Source of the DNA: Alistipes sp.
GTDB lineage: Bacteria; Bacteroidota; Bacteroidia; Bacteroidales; Rikenellaceae
Assembly (NCBI GenBank): GCA_017646785.1
Contig: JAGCLX010000055.1
Location: 1-53,642, forward strand
Direction: 5' to 3'
Length of the DNA: 53,642 nt
Under the pieces are notes generated by a model that saw only the letters and a list, made by a program, of their open reading frames with translations, ran no database searches and had not been told where the DNA came from. The position numbers and the translations under genes were made by a program. Below, one piece after another: positions 36,101-45,340 of the stretch (position 1 is the first letter of the stretch; every line of letters starts with the position of its first letter).

Positions 36101-36249
36101 CTAAGTATACACTCTACTCTCACGAGGAGGTTATCAATGTAGCAGGTGACTTCCAGATTGTCTTCACTAACTTGTGTCCATCAAATAGCACAAGCAACAA
36201 GGACCGTACTGCTATTTGGGACGTTGAGTGGACTGGTTACAACAACTAA
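33181..36249 (+). CDS. Fimbrillin-type lipoprotein with starch-binding and Ig-like modules
   Basis: 1022 residues, lipobox LVGC (Cys17). Residues about 25-335 are a fimbrillin domain (FAHLLAKIKFSFRHTF and SQFDYTFVQGKTYNL are its marks). Residues 351-440 match CBM26 starch-binding modules (LYLNNEDDW, VFVYAWDA, NWPGTEM, INFLFNNGNNGKQT). A second carbohydrate-module-like unit lies at about 453-563 (YLQPNANW, EGYPNVIFCRMNPST, WNNKWNQT). It is followed by fibronectin-III-like (570-655), OB-fold-like (660-763), BACON-like (764-852) and a terminal lectin-like beta domain (860-1022). This looks like a fimbrial tip or surface adhesin for alpha-glucans. Binding is inferred. Confidence 0.82.
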   Translation: MKKAFVAILSLAALVGCSRDVIVDTPASAIIQFGDSFVENKTRAEITTSEPSDDVKDFTVWGYRGSNDVENLADLQLVFNRQNVYRNFDENTWEYSPLQYWLPGASYFFAAVSPALRDAEGNERTDIIVTENLLKDGLGTIEFTNTDGSVDLLYDQLTVPAANIEEKVKLQFAHLLAKIKFSFRHTFPNPLTTVGIKNIHYVNSPKTGTIDVTEARTDWAWSIPQNADNTVSLDFGGVENGANFVANTYKSSDKECLVIPSTRTHHVEFDVVIYHNGVEAHTYKKITSQFDYTFVQGKTYNLRADITPDKLDMDAIEFTVVVEDWVDEKENPDFPEEDGDDNTGDNGDENTYKLYLNNEDDWDKVFVYAWDAADEKPLGNWPGTEMTEKETVEGVEYFVYTLSSELNGKTINFLFNNGNNGKQTADIEGVVVNTDYFYTNYVEPTPEPEPTAAKLYLQPNANWMADGARFAAYFFGNGETWVGMTKVETKVETRAGDVLYEVAIPEGYPNVIFCRMNPSTTDNNWNNKWNQTEDLTVPTDGTNLFVVKEGTWDNGGGSWSTYTPAVAEPVALATPIVNYEVEGGNVILTWDAVEGAKEYFVNLPEEGENYTTTETTFTYEGGYECTYVIEVTAIAADTTKNTNSEAAAVTVTTEAEPAEEVVYTTVAEFLAAAEDESENAPMYTLKGTITSVTNTSYGNFDLTDDTGTVLIYGLMSPDGATNKYWATSGAKIGDDIVVKTVRTSFNGTAQGKNAWFVELVSPGTRAFYTVDPAAVDFASVGGEQDIEVFAYNTTAGVTATSDNAAFTVAVNGYVVTVTAAANELEEAVTGNITIKVGDLEPNVVKATLAAKPAADTVEGGSDDFHTISATNTSYVSGKTTAGWAYANCAIFKGGTSDSSPAFKMIGDATNRALCMNGKTSGVGSITSPTLTTGCGTLNFNYGLPFSDNKIKFRVDIIQDGAVVKTFTVENSSAAKYTLYSHEEVINVAGDFQIVFTNLCPSNSTSNKDRTAIWDVEWTGYNN

Positions 36250-36263
36250 AACTCATTTCCTCT

Positions 36264-36289
36264 CCCTTGGGTGGGCGACTGCCCAAGGG
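36264..36289 (+). other. Intercistronic hairpin 1 of the fimbrillin operon
   Basis: CCCTTGGGT (36264-36272) pairs with GCCCAAGGG (36281-36289) around an 8-nt loop, GGGCGACT, 14 nt after the stop. No T-run follows. The loop differs from that of the three later hairpins. Confidence 0.6.
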
Positions 36290-36360
36290 TGGGGTATAAC
36301 AAAAGAATAAACAACAAGTTTATATACAAACAATTTTATTAACTAATTAATTTTTTAACT

Positions 36361-38940
36361 ATGAAGAAACTTTTGGTTTCGGTACTTGCTATCGCAGGTT
36401 TGGTAGCTTGTAACCAGGAGCAGACTCTCGTTCAGCAGGGCCCCGCTCCTATCGCATTCGGTGATGCATTCGTAGAGTATGCAACACGTGCAGCTGAGGA
36501 TCCCAGCTTGAAGACTGATGACCTCAAGGCATTTGACGTTTGGGCGTACATGGATAGCTACGCTGGTACTGTTCTCGAGGATGAGAACGTTATTAAGTAC
36601 AACGGTCAGTGGGGTTACGCTAACCTCCAGTACTGGACTCCTGGCCACATGTACTACTTCACAGCTATCGCTCCTATGGACAGCGCTAACTGGGAGTATG
36701 CTCAGCAGGCTGAGACTATCTACTTCAACAATGAGGATGGTACTGAGGATCTCCTCTTCGCTACTGCTACTCAGGACACTAAGGGTAAGGATATCCAGCA
36801 CGACTACGAGGCTATTAAGCTCTCATTTAACCACCTCTTGTCTAAGACTAAGTTCACTTTCGTGAATGGCTATAAGACAACAAACATGCAGGTTGAGGTT
36901 TCTAACATCACTATGACTGCTCCTTACACAGCTGCTTATGACATCAAGAATGCAGCTTGGGGTGGCTACAATGGTGAGAAGACTCTTGCTTACGGTAATG
37001 TTGATCGCACAGCTGCTACTAAGAACAACGAGTCTACTTACGAGCGTCTTACTATCCCTGCAGGTGCTGACAAGGCTTACACTATCGAGTATGACATCAC
37101 TGTTTACGCAGGTGATGTAGTTGCTCTTGAGGCACACCGCGAGGCTGAGCTTACAGGCGTAACATTCGAGGCTGGTAAGGCTTACAACTTCGTTGCAGAG
37201 ATCAGCCCTGAGACTCTCGGTTTGGATAAGATCGAGTTCGAGGTTGAGATTATTGACTGGGTTAACGGTGGTGATATCCAGGACGAGATCAAGGTTGATT
37301 ACACTTACGACGAGAACTCTAACATCTATTCTGCTTACAACGCTGATGGTTTGAAGACTATCGTTGATGCTATCGCAAATGGTGAGATTGAAGCGGATAC
37401 AAACATCACTTTGTCTGGCGATATCGACTTGTCTCAGATTACAATTCTTTCTACTACCGCTCCTACTGTAAGCAACTGGGCTCCTGTTGGTACTCCTGAG
37501 AATCCTTACACTGGTACTTTCGACGGTAACGGTTACACAATCAAGAACCTTACACTTGTAGAGTCTGAGGCTAAGGAGGGTAAGGCTTACATCGGCTTCT
37601 TCGGCTATGCTGAGGACGCTACTATCAAGAACGTAACTTTCGAGAACGTATATATCAACATTCCTTGCTTGGATATCGACCACAGCCAGGGTCACATCGG
37701 TGCAGTTGCAGGTTCTTTGGAGGGCACTTCAACTATCGAGAACGTAACTGTTAAGGGTGACATCACTGTTTACGCTACTCAGACTGCTAACGGTGCAAGC
37801 CGTGTAGCTGTTGTAGCAGGTGGTAACTCTTTTGGTAACGTTACTATGAAGAATGTTCACGTTGTAGCTAACGAGGGTAGCTCGCTTATCGCTAACAACA
37901 ACACTGGTGCTCTCGCAGGTCAGCTCCAGGGTAAGATGTACTTCGAGAACTGCTCATCTAACATCAACGTTACTGTTAACAAGTTCTTCGCAGGTGGTCT
38001 TATTGGTATCGCAGCTGGTGACTCTAAGTTCGTAGACTGTCACACTACAGGTGATGTAGCTGTTGTTGCAGGTCGTGAGGGTCGTCACAACGACGAGTAC
38101 CGCGTTGGTGGTATCGCTGGTGGTTGGGCTGATGGCAAGACTAAGGTTTGTACTCTTGAGAACTGTTCATACACTGGTAAGGTATCTGGTAAGAATGCTG
38201 ACGGTTCAGTTGCTGAGCCACTCGACTACGCAGGTTATGTAGGTCGTGGTTACACTCTTGCAAACTGCGCAGGTAGCAAGGTTGTCATCGACGGCGTAGA
38301 GTACGTTCAGAAGTATGACAATGTTTACGGTGTTTACACTATCAATGGTTGCACTCCAGTATCAACAGCTGATGAGCTCGTAGCAGCTTTGGAGGCTAAC
38401 GAGGGTGTTTTCTTCATGAACGACATCAAGATTGATCCTGCTTCAATGAGCAACGCTTATGGTGCTACAGGTATCAACATTAAGAACGGTCAGACTATCG
38501 ATGGTAATGGTTACACTCTTAACATCAAGGGTGCTGGTGGTACTTGGGATTCAGGTATCAACACAACTGGTGGTGTTATCCGCAACCTTACTGTTGCTGG
38601 CTCATTCCGTGGTATCTTCATCAACCACACAAGCACTCACAGCGAGGAGGTGGTTCTTGAGAACGTAACTCTTAAGGATGTTGTCTATACAATATCTTGT
38701 GACCAGGGCTTGTACCAGGGTATCAAGGCTACTAACTGTAAATTCTACGGTTGGACAAGCTTTGCAAAGACTGCTGGTGAGGCTAAGTTCGTAAACTGCT
38801 ACTTCGGTGAGGGTAATGGCTACAAGTACTGCCGTCCTTACTCTAATACTGAGTTCGTAGGTTGTACTTTCTGCCCAGGCTATGCTGTTGACGAGACTCG
38901 TGCAACAGTAACTTTCACTGATTGTACTTGGGAGGAGTAA
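36361..38940 (+). CDS. Fimbrillin-type lipoprotein with GLUG/beta-helix region (A)
   Basis: 859 residues, lipobox LVAC (Cys17). The fimbrillin domain spans about 20-300 (SFNHLLSKTKFTF, GVTFEAGKAYNFVAEI). GLUG-like and parallel beta-helix repeats follow, starting with TGTFDGNGYTIKNLTL near 384, and a second helix from about 663 (QTIDGNGYTLNIKG). Beta-helix passengers on fimbrillins fit adhesins that bind glycans or host surfaces. The first 90 nt of its coding sequence nearly match those of the last gene of the operon. The leader lacks a Shine-Dalgarno sequence. Confidence 0.82.
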   Translation: MKKLLVSVLAIAGLVACNQEQTLVQQGPAPIAFGDAFVEYATRAAEDPSLKTDDLKAFDVWAYMDSYAGTVLEDENVIKYNGQWGYANLQYWTPGHMYYFTAIAPMDSANWEYAQQAETIYFNNEDGTEDLLFATATQDTKGKDIQHDYEAIKLSFNHLLSKTKFTFVNGYKTTNMQVEVSNITMTAPYTAAYDIKNAAWGGYNGEKTLAYGNVDRTAATKNNESTYERLTIPAGADKAYTIEYDITVYAGDVVALEAHREAELTGVTFEAGKAYNFVAEISPETLGLDKIEFEVEIIDWVNGGDIQDEIKVDYTYDENSNIYSAYNADGLKTIVDAIANGEIEADTNITLSGDIDLSQITILSTTAPTVSNWAPVGTPENPYTGTFDGNGYTIKNLTLVESEAKEGKAYIGFFGYAEDATIKNVTFENVYINIPCLDIDHSQGHIGAVAGSLEGTSTIENVTVKGDITVYATQTANGASRVAVVAGGNSFGNVTMKNVHVVANEGSSLIANNNTGALAGQLQGKMYFENCSSNINVTVNKFFAGGLIGIAAGDSKFVDCHTTGDVAVVAGREGRHNDEYRVGGIAGGWADGKTKVCTLENCSYTGKVSGKNADGSVAEPLDYAGYVGRGYTLANCAGSKVVIDGVEYVQKYDNVYGVYTINGCTPVSTADELVAALEANEGVFFMNDIKIDPASMSNAYGATGINIKNGQTIDGNGYTLNIKGAGGTWDSGINTTGGVIRNLTVAGSFRGIFINHTSTHSEEVVLENVTLKDVVYTISCDQGLYQGIKATNCKFYGWTSFAKTAGEAKFVNCYFGEGNGYKYCRPYSNTEFVGCTFCPGYAVDETRATVTFTDCTWEE

Positions 38941-38955
38941 TCTATCCAATCTATC

Positions 38956-38985
38956 GGTTATAGGGGTTTGATCGCCCCTATAACC
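38956..38985 (+). other. Intercistronic hairpin 2, conserved loop
   Basis: GGTTATAGGGG (38956-38966), loop TTTGATCG (38967-38974), CCCCTATAACC (38975-38985): a perfect 11-bp stem 15 nt after the stop, with no T-run. Confidence 0.8.
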
Positions 38986-39033
38986 CCAAAGCAAAAACTA
39001 CAACAAACAATTAATTCACTAACAAAAACAACT

Positions 39034-41610
39034 ATGAAAAAACTTTTAGTTTCGTTACTTGCTATCGCAGGTTTGGTAGCTTGTACAAACGATGAGGTTG
39101 TCAGCGTGCAGAAGGGTAATCCTATCGCATTCGACACCTTCGTTGAGAATGTTACACGTGTTGGCTACGACTCAAACAGCCTCACTGGCTTTGATGTTTG
39201 GGCATTTATTGAGAGTACAAACGGACGTTCTACTATTCTCACAGGTGAGGATGTTAATCGAAATGACGACGGTAAGTGGTGGTACGGTAACACTCAGTAC
39301 TGGGTACCTGGTAACACATACTACTTCGCTGCTTTGGCTCCTATGAATAGCCAAAATGTTAGAAACTTGCAGCTCGCTACTGGTGATGCAGCATACAAGG
39401 GCTTGGGTACTGTAGAGTTTACCAACGTTGACGGTACTGAGGACCTTATCTACGCAGTAAACATGGTTGAGGCAAGTGAGACTACAAGCAAGGTAACTTT
39501 CACATTCAACCACCTTCTTTCAAAGGTTAAGTTCTCGTTTACCAACACTTTTGACAACGCAAACTACTCTATCCAGGTTCGCAATATTCAGATGACTGCT
39601 CCTGAGACTGGTACTGTCAATCTTGCGGCTGATGAGGTTGAGTGGACTCCTGGTTCAACTTCTCTCGATCTTGACTTTGGTGAGACAGGTACTATTGCAC
39701 AGAGTGGAGTTGCTAATTCAGCAGAGCTTTTGACTATCCCTGCAGGTGCTACTCAGGAGTACATTGTTACTTTCAAGGTAGACCTCTATGTGGGTAATGG
39801 CGCAGATAAGGTGCTTGCTAAGACTTACGAGAAGAGCTCTACAATCAGCGGTATTGAGCTTGAGGCTGGTAAGGCTTACAACTTCGCTGCTGCTATCAAC
39901 GCAGAGTCTCTCAAGCTTAACGAGGTTATCTTCGACGCAAGTGTCAACGGATGGGGCGAAGATGCTACTGTACAGTTGATCGACACAGCGGCTGAGCTTG
40001 TTGATGCATTTAATACACCAGAGGTAAACTACATCATTTTGGATGGCGATATCGACCTTAGCGACCATCTTAGCGCAGGCCTTGTAATCCCTGCTGGTAG
40101 AACTTTGACCCTCGACCTTAACGGTCACACAATCAGCCAGGAGAAGGCGCAGACAGGTGCTTACGCTATGATTGACAATAAGGGTACTCTCATTATCGAG
40201 GATAACTCTTCAAGCAAGAGAGGTAAGATTGTGTATGGTGACACTGGTAACGGTGGCAACTATGTTTCTAACACAATCAGCAACAGCGGTGTGTTGACTA
40301 TCAATGGCGGTACTATCGAGAACAATAGCACTGCGACTGTAGCATCTAATGGCTACCCACATCCTATTGATAACAGTGGTGTATTGACAATCAACGGTGG
40401 TACATTCACAAACAGTGCTAACTACAGCTCAATGCGTATCTGGTGTACAACTGATGACGACACAATCGTAACAATCAACGGCGGTACATTCAACGGCTCT
40501 ATCGACTTCCAGACTCCAAGTGCTGCAGCAAACAAGGGTACTTTGACTATCAATGACGGTACATTCAACGCAGACTCATACACTAATTGCTCAGTTCGTC
40601 TTCTTGGTTTCGGTGCTGATGTAGACGAGATGAATGGCTACATCAAGGGCGGTCACTTCACTGGCGCTATCGCATTGAAGAACTGGAGTGGCAGCGATTT
40701 TAACTCTAAGGTATTTAACATCACTGGCGGTACATTTACTACTGATGCTAAGGAGGGTACTGATGTAAATCTTCTTGCCAATGGTTACGCATTTGTCGAG
40801 GGCGAGAACGGCAATTGGACTGTTGATAGCAAGGGATACTACACAGACGCAAATGGCAACTACCATATCACTGGCGCAAATGGCTGGTTGTGGATGGCGG
40901 ACCAAAACGATACTTGCTTCCGCAATAAGACTATCTACCTTGACAACGATATCGACTTTAATGGTGTAGATATGCGCGTTACACGAATGTTTACCCCAGA
41001 GTACTCAGCTACATTTGATGGTCAGGGTCACACTGTATCAAATATTAGGATGGCCTCTAATTATCAAAAAGACAATCAGGCTCTATTTGACGGTTTGATG
41101 ACCGTGAAGAATTTGAATGTAAACAATGCACAGGTATACGGCATGTCAGCAGTAGGTATTATCGGTGCTAATATATTCGGCACTATCGAGAACTGCCACG
41201 TAAAAAAATCACGCGCATATGGCTATGTATGGCAGGTTGGAGGTATTGTAGGCCTACACAGCTGGGGTGAGATTAAGAACTGCTCCGTTGAGGATACAAG
41301 CATCGAGTGCTACTACTATGGCGCTGTTGGCGCAATCGCTGGTTGTATGAACGAAATATCTCGCAATATTACAAATTGTTCTATTAAGAATTGCCGCTTG
41401 ATTAAGGAGGGTACAGCACCAGAATACGCGGATTACGACGGTTTGTTTGGCGCATTTGCTGGTTATATCTTAGTATCTGGCAACATAACATTCACTGGCT
41501 CAATTGAAAATACAACAACTAAGGTAAATGGCATTACAACAGATGCTGCAATTTACGGTGAGGCTCTTGACAATTCAACAATTACTTATAATGGTGCTAC
41601 ACTTCAATAA
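39034..41610 (+). CDS. Fimbrillin-type lipoprotein with beta-helix region (B)
   Basis: From ATG 39034 the protein has 858 residues; the in-frame start at 38968 lies inside the preceding hairpin and hides the signal. Lipobox LVAC (Cys17). The fimbrillin domain spans about 20-300 (FTFNHLLSKVKFSF, GIELEAGKAYNFAAAI). From about 354 a parallel beta-helix has a repeated T-INGGTF motif (LTINGGTI, LTINGGTFTNS, VTINGGTF, LTINDGTF, NITGGTF). GLUG-like repeats (ATFDGQGHTVSNIRM) follow from about 659. The first 52 nt of the coding sequence are identical to those of gene C. Confidence 0.82.
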   Translation: MKKLLVSLLAIAGLVACTNDEVVSVQKGNPIAFDTFVENVTRVGYDSNSLTGFDVWAFIESTNGRSTILTGEDVNRNDDGKWWYGNTQYWVPGNTYYFAALAPMNSQNVRNLQLATGDAAYKGLGTVEFTNVDGTEDLIYAVNMVEASETTSKVTFTFNHLLSKVKFSFTNTFDNANYSIQVRNIQMTAPETGTVNLAADEVEWTPGSTSLDLDFGETGTIAQSGVANSAELLTIPAGATQEYIVTFKVDLYVGNGADKVLAKTYEKSSTISGIELEAGKAYNFAAAINAESLKLNEVIFDASVNGWGEDATVQLIDTAAELVDAFNTPEVNYIILDGDIDLSDHLSAGLVIPAGRTLTLDLNGHTISQEKAQTGAYAMIDNKGTLIIEDNSSSKRGKIVYGDTGNGGNYVSNTISNSGVLTINGGTIENNSTATVASNGYPHPIDNSGVLTINGGTFTNSANYSSMRIWCTTDDDTIVTINGGTFNGSIDFQTPSAAANKGTLTINDGTFNADSYTNCSVRLLGFGADVDEMNGYIKGGHFTGAIALKNWSGSDFNSKVFNITGGTFTTDAKEGTDVNLLANGYAFVEGENGNWTVDSKGYYTDANGNYHITGANGWLWMADQNDTCFRNKTIYLDNDIDFNGVDMRVTRMFTPEYSATFDGQGHTVSNIRMASNYQKDNQALFDGLMTVKNLNVNNAQVYGMSAVGIIGANIFGTIENCHVKKSRAYGYVWQVGGIVGLHSWGEIKNCSVEDTSIECYYYGAVGAIAGCMNEISRNITNCSIKNCRLIKEGTAPEYADYDGLFGAFAGYILVSGNITFTGSIENTTTKVNGITTDAAIYGEALDNSTITYNGATLQ

Positions 41611-41643
41611 TAGTTTTTAGCACTTTAGTCAAAAGATTATTTA

Positions 41644-41673
41644 GAGTATAGGTCTTTGAACGGACCTATACTC
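41644..41673 (+). other. Intercistronic hairpin 3, conserved loop
   Basis: GAGTATAGGTC (41644-41654), loop TTTGAACG (41655-41662), GACCTATACTC (41663-41673). A perfect 11-bp stem 33 nt after the stop of gene B. Confidence 0.8.
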
Positions 41674-41713
41674 CCAGATGACAAAACAACAACAACTAAT
41701 TAATTTTTGTACT

Positions 41714-44700
41714 ATGAAAAAACTTTTAGTTTCGTTACTTGCTATCGCAGGTTTGGTAGCTTGTAACCAGGAGCAGACCCTCGTTCAGCAGGGCCCCGCT
41801 CCCATGGAGTTTGGTGTTGCTTCGCTCGACAACGCTACACGCGCCGTTGAAGACCCAAGCCTCACACTAGAAAACCTCGAAGCATTTGATGTGTGGGCTT
41901 TCGTGGATAACGAGAGCGGTACTGTGCTCACAGATGAGAAAGTATTTAAGGTGGATGGCAAGTGGACATACATGAACAAGCAGTACTGGACACCCAATCA
42001 CGTGTACTACTTCACTGCAATCGCTCCATCAAAGCAGGACAACTGGGAGTACGATGGTCAGAACAAAACTATTAGCTTCACTAACGAAGACGGTGATGAT
42101 GACCTTATCTTCGCCACTACTTCAGTAGACACCAATGGCACTACGCTCGGTCAGGCTATGGAGCCCGTGAAGTTCCAGTTCAACCACCTCCTCTCTAAGG
42201 TGCGTTTCACATTCACCAACGGCTTCGCTACTGAAAACGTATTCATCGCTGTGGAGAACGTTACTATGCAGGCTCCTAAGATCGGTACTTACTTTGTTGA
42301 CGGCGGTGTGTGGACTCTCGGCACTGAGACTGAGAATTACGCATTTGGCAGCGCTACAGAGGGTGTAAGTGGTGCAACAGAGGTCAAGGAGAATGGTGTA
42401 GTAGCTATGAAGGCAGGCCAAACTGCTGTCGCAGCTAACGAGCGCCTCACTATCCCTACATCTGAGTACAACGTGTCTTTCAAAGTTAAGCACTACAACG
42501 GTGGTGTCCTTGTTGCAGAATACGATAAGGTGTCTACAATCACTGGCATAGAGCTCGAGAAGGGCAAGGCATACAACTTCACAGCTTCTATCACTCCCGA
42601 TAATCTCGAACTTGCATCTATCGAGTTCGACGTTCAGGAGGTTAATGCGTGGGATGAAATTGATGTAGTCGGCAATGCTTTTGACTTGCAGGCGGCTTTG
42701 GATGCAGCACCTGAAAATGCAACAACTGTCATCAACCTTGGTGCTGACATCGAGGCTAATGTAACAGATGTTCAGAAGCCAGGCAGAAAGGTTATAATTG
42801 ATGGTTGCGGTCATAAGTATAATGGTACCATTAAAGTTCATGGCAACTCTAACTACTATGCTGATGCAGCCTTGACTATTAAGAACCTTAACTTCGAGAC
42901 ATCAACAGCATCAATCAACTGCATCGAGGCTCTTGAGAATGGTTCTGAGCGCTACTCTTCAAACATCACAGTTGAGAATTGTACATTCACTGCTACAGGC
43001 AATGCTGTTAACACTTCTGTAGGTGTTCAGGTTAAGGCGACTCGCGGCGTAACTGTAAAGGACTGTACTGCAACAGATATGCACTCACTTATTCAGGCTC
43101 AAAGCTGTGATACAGGTGATGTGAAGGTGGTAAACTGTACAGTAGACGGTAAGAATGGTGTTGCATTCAAGCAGGTTAAGTCTGCTACAGTTGAGGGCAC
43201 TACTATTACTGCAGATGCTTACGGTATCCGTTTCGATGGTAACATAGACAACTATGGTATTACAGTTAAGAACAACAATGTAACTGCTACTCAGCCTTTC
43301 ATCGTTCGTAAGATGACAGGTAAGAATAATACTATCGCTTTGGAGGGTACAAATACTCTTGCACCTACAACTGCGGAAGATTATCAGATTGTTATCACAA
43401 ACGATAGCGATGATCAGGCTTATGTTGTACCTACAGGTACTTACACTTTGACTGGTGCTGATAACTTCTTGGTTTATCCTCCTGTTGAAAACTATGACGC
43501 TTTCTTGGCAAAGATTTCAGATGATACTTGGTATGATGATACTAAGACAGAATTAGCTATTGAGGACGTTGCTGATTTTGCTGCCTTTGTTGAGACTGCA
43601 AATAGCGGTAATGATTTTGAGGGTAAGACCCTTAAGTTGACTGGTGATATTGACCTCTACTTCAATGATATTACTGCTATGGCAGATGGCGACCCTGCTA
43701 CTTTCCGTCCTATTGGTGATACTAAATACAATGGTGGCAAGCCATTTAAGGGTACTTTCGATGGTCAGGGTCATACTATCAAGAATCTCTATCAGAATGG
43801 CTGGGATCTCGGCTATCAGTGGGGTGTATATGGTTCATACGGCTTGTTCGGTTCACTTGAAGATGCAACTGTAAAGAATGTTGTTATCGAGGGTAGCGAG
43901 AGCTACATCGAGGGTGGTGATGTTTCATTCATTGCAGGTAGCGCAACTGGCGACTGTGTATTCGAGAACATTACGATTAATAGCGGTGTTGCTGCAACTT
44001 ACAACAATGGTTGTGGTGGTATCATCGGTTGGTCTGGTGCTGGTAACTACACATTCAAGAACATCACAATTGGTGAGGATGCAGTTTTGGGTGGCCTTTG
44101 GGGTTCATTCGACTCTTCAATCGGTGGTATCGTTGGTCAGGCAGAGCCAGGTGCAACATATAACTTCGAGAATGTAACTATCAACTGTCGTATCGACGCT
44201 TACAACGACTGTACTGCTTCTTACGACTACTACAACTACCGTATGTGCGGTATGATTATCGGTCGTTGCGAGGAGACTACAACAATTGATGGTAAGAACT
44301 ACCCAGACTTGTCAAAGTACAATATGACATTCAACAATGTAGTTGTAAACTATGGCGACTGGATGAACTACCACTACTGCCGAGTTTCGGGTCAGCGTGC
44401 TGTTCGTGTAGAGCCTGGCTATTCATATGGTGGTATTGCAGTTGATCGTGACCACAGTAAGGATAACGCTCATTGCATGGAGTGGATTCCTTTCAACCAG
44501 CTTATCGGTGGTGACCAGTATAATGTTAAGGGTCTCCCAGCAGTTGATGGCGTTACCGTAAACTACCCAGAGTCATTCTATGTTGAGAAGGGCTACGAGG
44601 TTGAGGGTAACACATACAAAATTTACTCAGGCAAAGGCTTTAAGACGATTGCAACTACAGTTTTGGCCGATGGTACAAAGAACGTGACAATCGAGTTGGC

Positions 44701-45328
44701 AAAGGATATTGACCTTGCAGGCATCGAGTGGCCAGCAGTTTCAACAAATGCTGCATTCGTTCTCGATGGTAAGGGCTACGCTATCAAGAACCTTACAACA
44801 TCTGCTGTCGAGGATCACGGTTTCTATAGCACTGCTATGTTTACATCAACTCGCAAGGATGCAACTATCAAGAACTTGGTTGTTGAGAATGCTACAGTAA
44901 CAGGTAAGGGTGGCGATAACTCTCACGGTGCTGTTTTGGTTGCTTGCAACTACAAAGCATTGAACATCGAGGGTGTTACTGTCAAGAATTCAACAGTTTC
45001 TAACTGCGATCGTTCTTCTGTTATCGCAACATACCTATACTTCACAACTGCAACTGTTAAGAATTGTGTTGTTGAGGGTTGTACAGTAAACTCTATCGGT
45101 ACTGCAGGTGCATTGCTTGGTATGAACAACAGCCACAACTTTGAGGCTACTGGCAACACTGTGAAGAATACTACTATCTCTTCATCAGAGGGTAGCAACA
45201 AGGCTGGTATCCTTATCGGTACATGGCAGGATGCAGGTACTTTGACTGAAAGCAATAACGTTGTTGAGAACTCAAAGGCTATTAACGCTGGTACTGAGAC
45301 TAACAACAATATTGGTCGTCATGCATAG
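41714..45328 (+). CDS. Fimbrillin-type lipoprotein with long beta-helix region (C)
   Basis: From ATG 41714 the protein has 1204 residues, lipobox LVAC (Cys17). The fimbrillin domain spans about 20-310 (FQFNHLLSKVRFTF, GIELEKGKAYNFTASI). A parallel beta-helix (IIDGCGHKYNGTIKV near 359) is followed by GLUG-like repeats (GTFDGQGHTIKNLYQNG near 680) and a last block from about 1014 (FVLDGKGYAIKNLTT, ATIKNLVVENATVTGKGGD). Largest of the set and last in the operon. It shares its first 90 nt, with five differences, with gene A. Confidence 0.82.
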   Translation: MKKLLVSLLAIAGLVACNQEQTLVQQGPAPMEFGVASLDNATRAVEDPSLTLENLEAFDVWAFVDNESGTVLTDEKVFKVDGKWTYMNKQYWTPNHVYYFTAIAPSKQDNWEYDGQNKTISFTNEDGDDDLIFATTSVDTNGTTLGQAMEPVKFQFNHLLSKVRFTFTNGFATENVFIAVENVTMQAPKIGTYFVDGGVWTLGTETENYAFGSATEGVSGATEVKENGVVAMKAGQTAVAANERLTIPTSEYNVSFKVKHYNGGVLVAEYDKVSTITGIELEKGKAYNFTASITPDNLELASIEFDVQEVNAWDEIDVVGNAFDLQAALDAAPENATTVINLGADIEANVTDVQKPGRKVIIDGCGHKYNGTIKVHGNSNYYADAALTIKNLNFETSTASINCIEALENGSERYSSNITVENCTFTATGNAVNTSVGVQVKATRGVTVKDCTATDMHSLIQAQSCDTGDVKVVNCTVDGKNGVAFKQVKSATVEGTTITADAYGIRFDGNIDNYGITVKNNNVTATQPFIVRKMTGKNNTIALEGTNTLAPTTAEDYQIVITNDSDDQAYVVPTGTYTLTGADNFLVYPPVENYDAFLAKISDDTWYDDTKTELAIEDVADFAAFVETANSGNDFEGKTLKLTGDIDLYFNDITAMADGDPATFRPIGDTKYNGGKPFKGTFDGQGHTIKNLYQNGWDLGYQWGVYGSYGLFGSLEDATVKNVVIEGSESYIEGGDVSFIAGSATGDCVFENITINSGVAATYNNGCGGIIGWSGAGNYTFKNITIGEDAVLGGLWGSFDSSIGGIVGQAEPGATYNFENVTINCRIDAYNDCTASYDYYNYRMCGMIIGRCEETTTIDGKNYPDLSKYNMTFNNVVVNYGDWMNYHYCRVSGQRAVRVEPGYSYGGIAVDRDHSKDNAHCMEWIPFNQLIGGDQYNVKGLPAVDGVTVNYPESFYVEKGYEVEGNTYKIYSGKGFKTIATTVLADGTKNVTIELAKDIDLAGIEWPAVSTNAAFVLDGKGYAIKNLTTSAVEDHGFYSTAMFTSTRKDATIKNLVVENATVTGKGGDNSHGAVLVACNYKALNIEGVTVKNSTVSNCDRSSVIATYLYFTTATVKNCVVEGCTVNSIGTAGALLGMNNSHNFEATGNTVKNTTISSSEGSNKAGILIGTWQDAGTLTESNNVVENSKAINAGTETNNNIGRHA

Positions 45329-45340
45329 TTACCAAATTTT

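Noticed and set aside
36823..37695. Long antisense frame (290 codons) inside fimbrillin gene A, and similar antisense frames at 42122-42841, 35362-35999 and 46155-46913
   Set aside because: They overlap well-supported genes, lack plausible starts or composition, and arise from the GC/AT codon pattern of the sense strand.
38941..39033. Interpretation of the hairpins after the fimbrillin genes as intrinsic terminators
   Set aside because: None has a T-run, while true terminators in this window, including 45461-45496, do.
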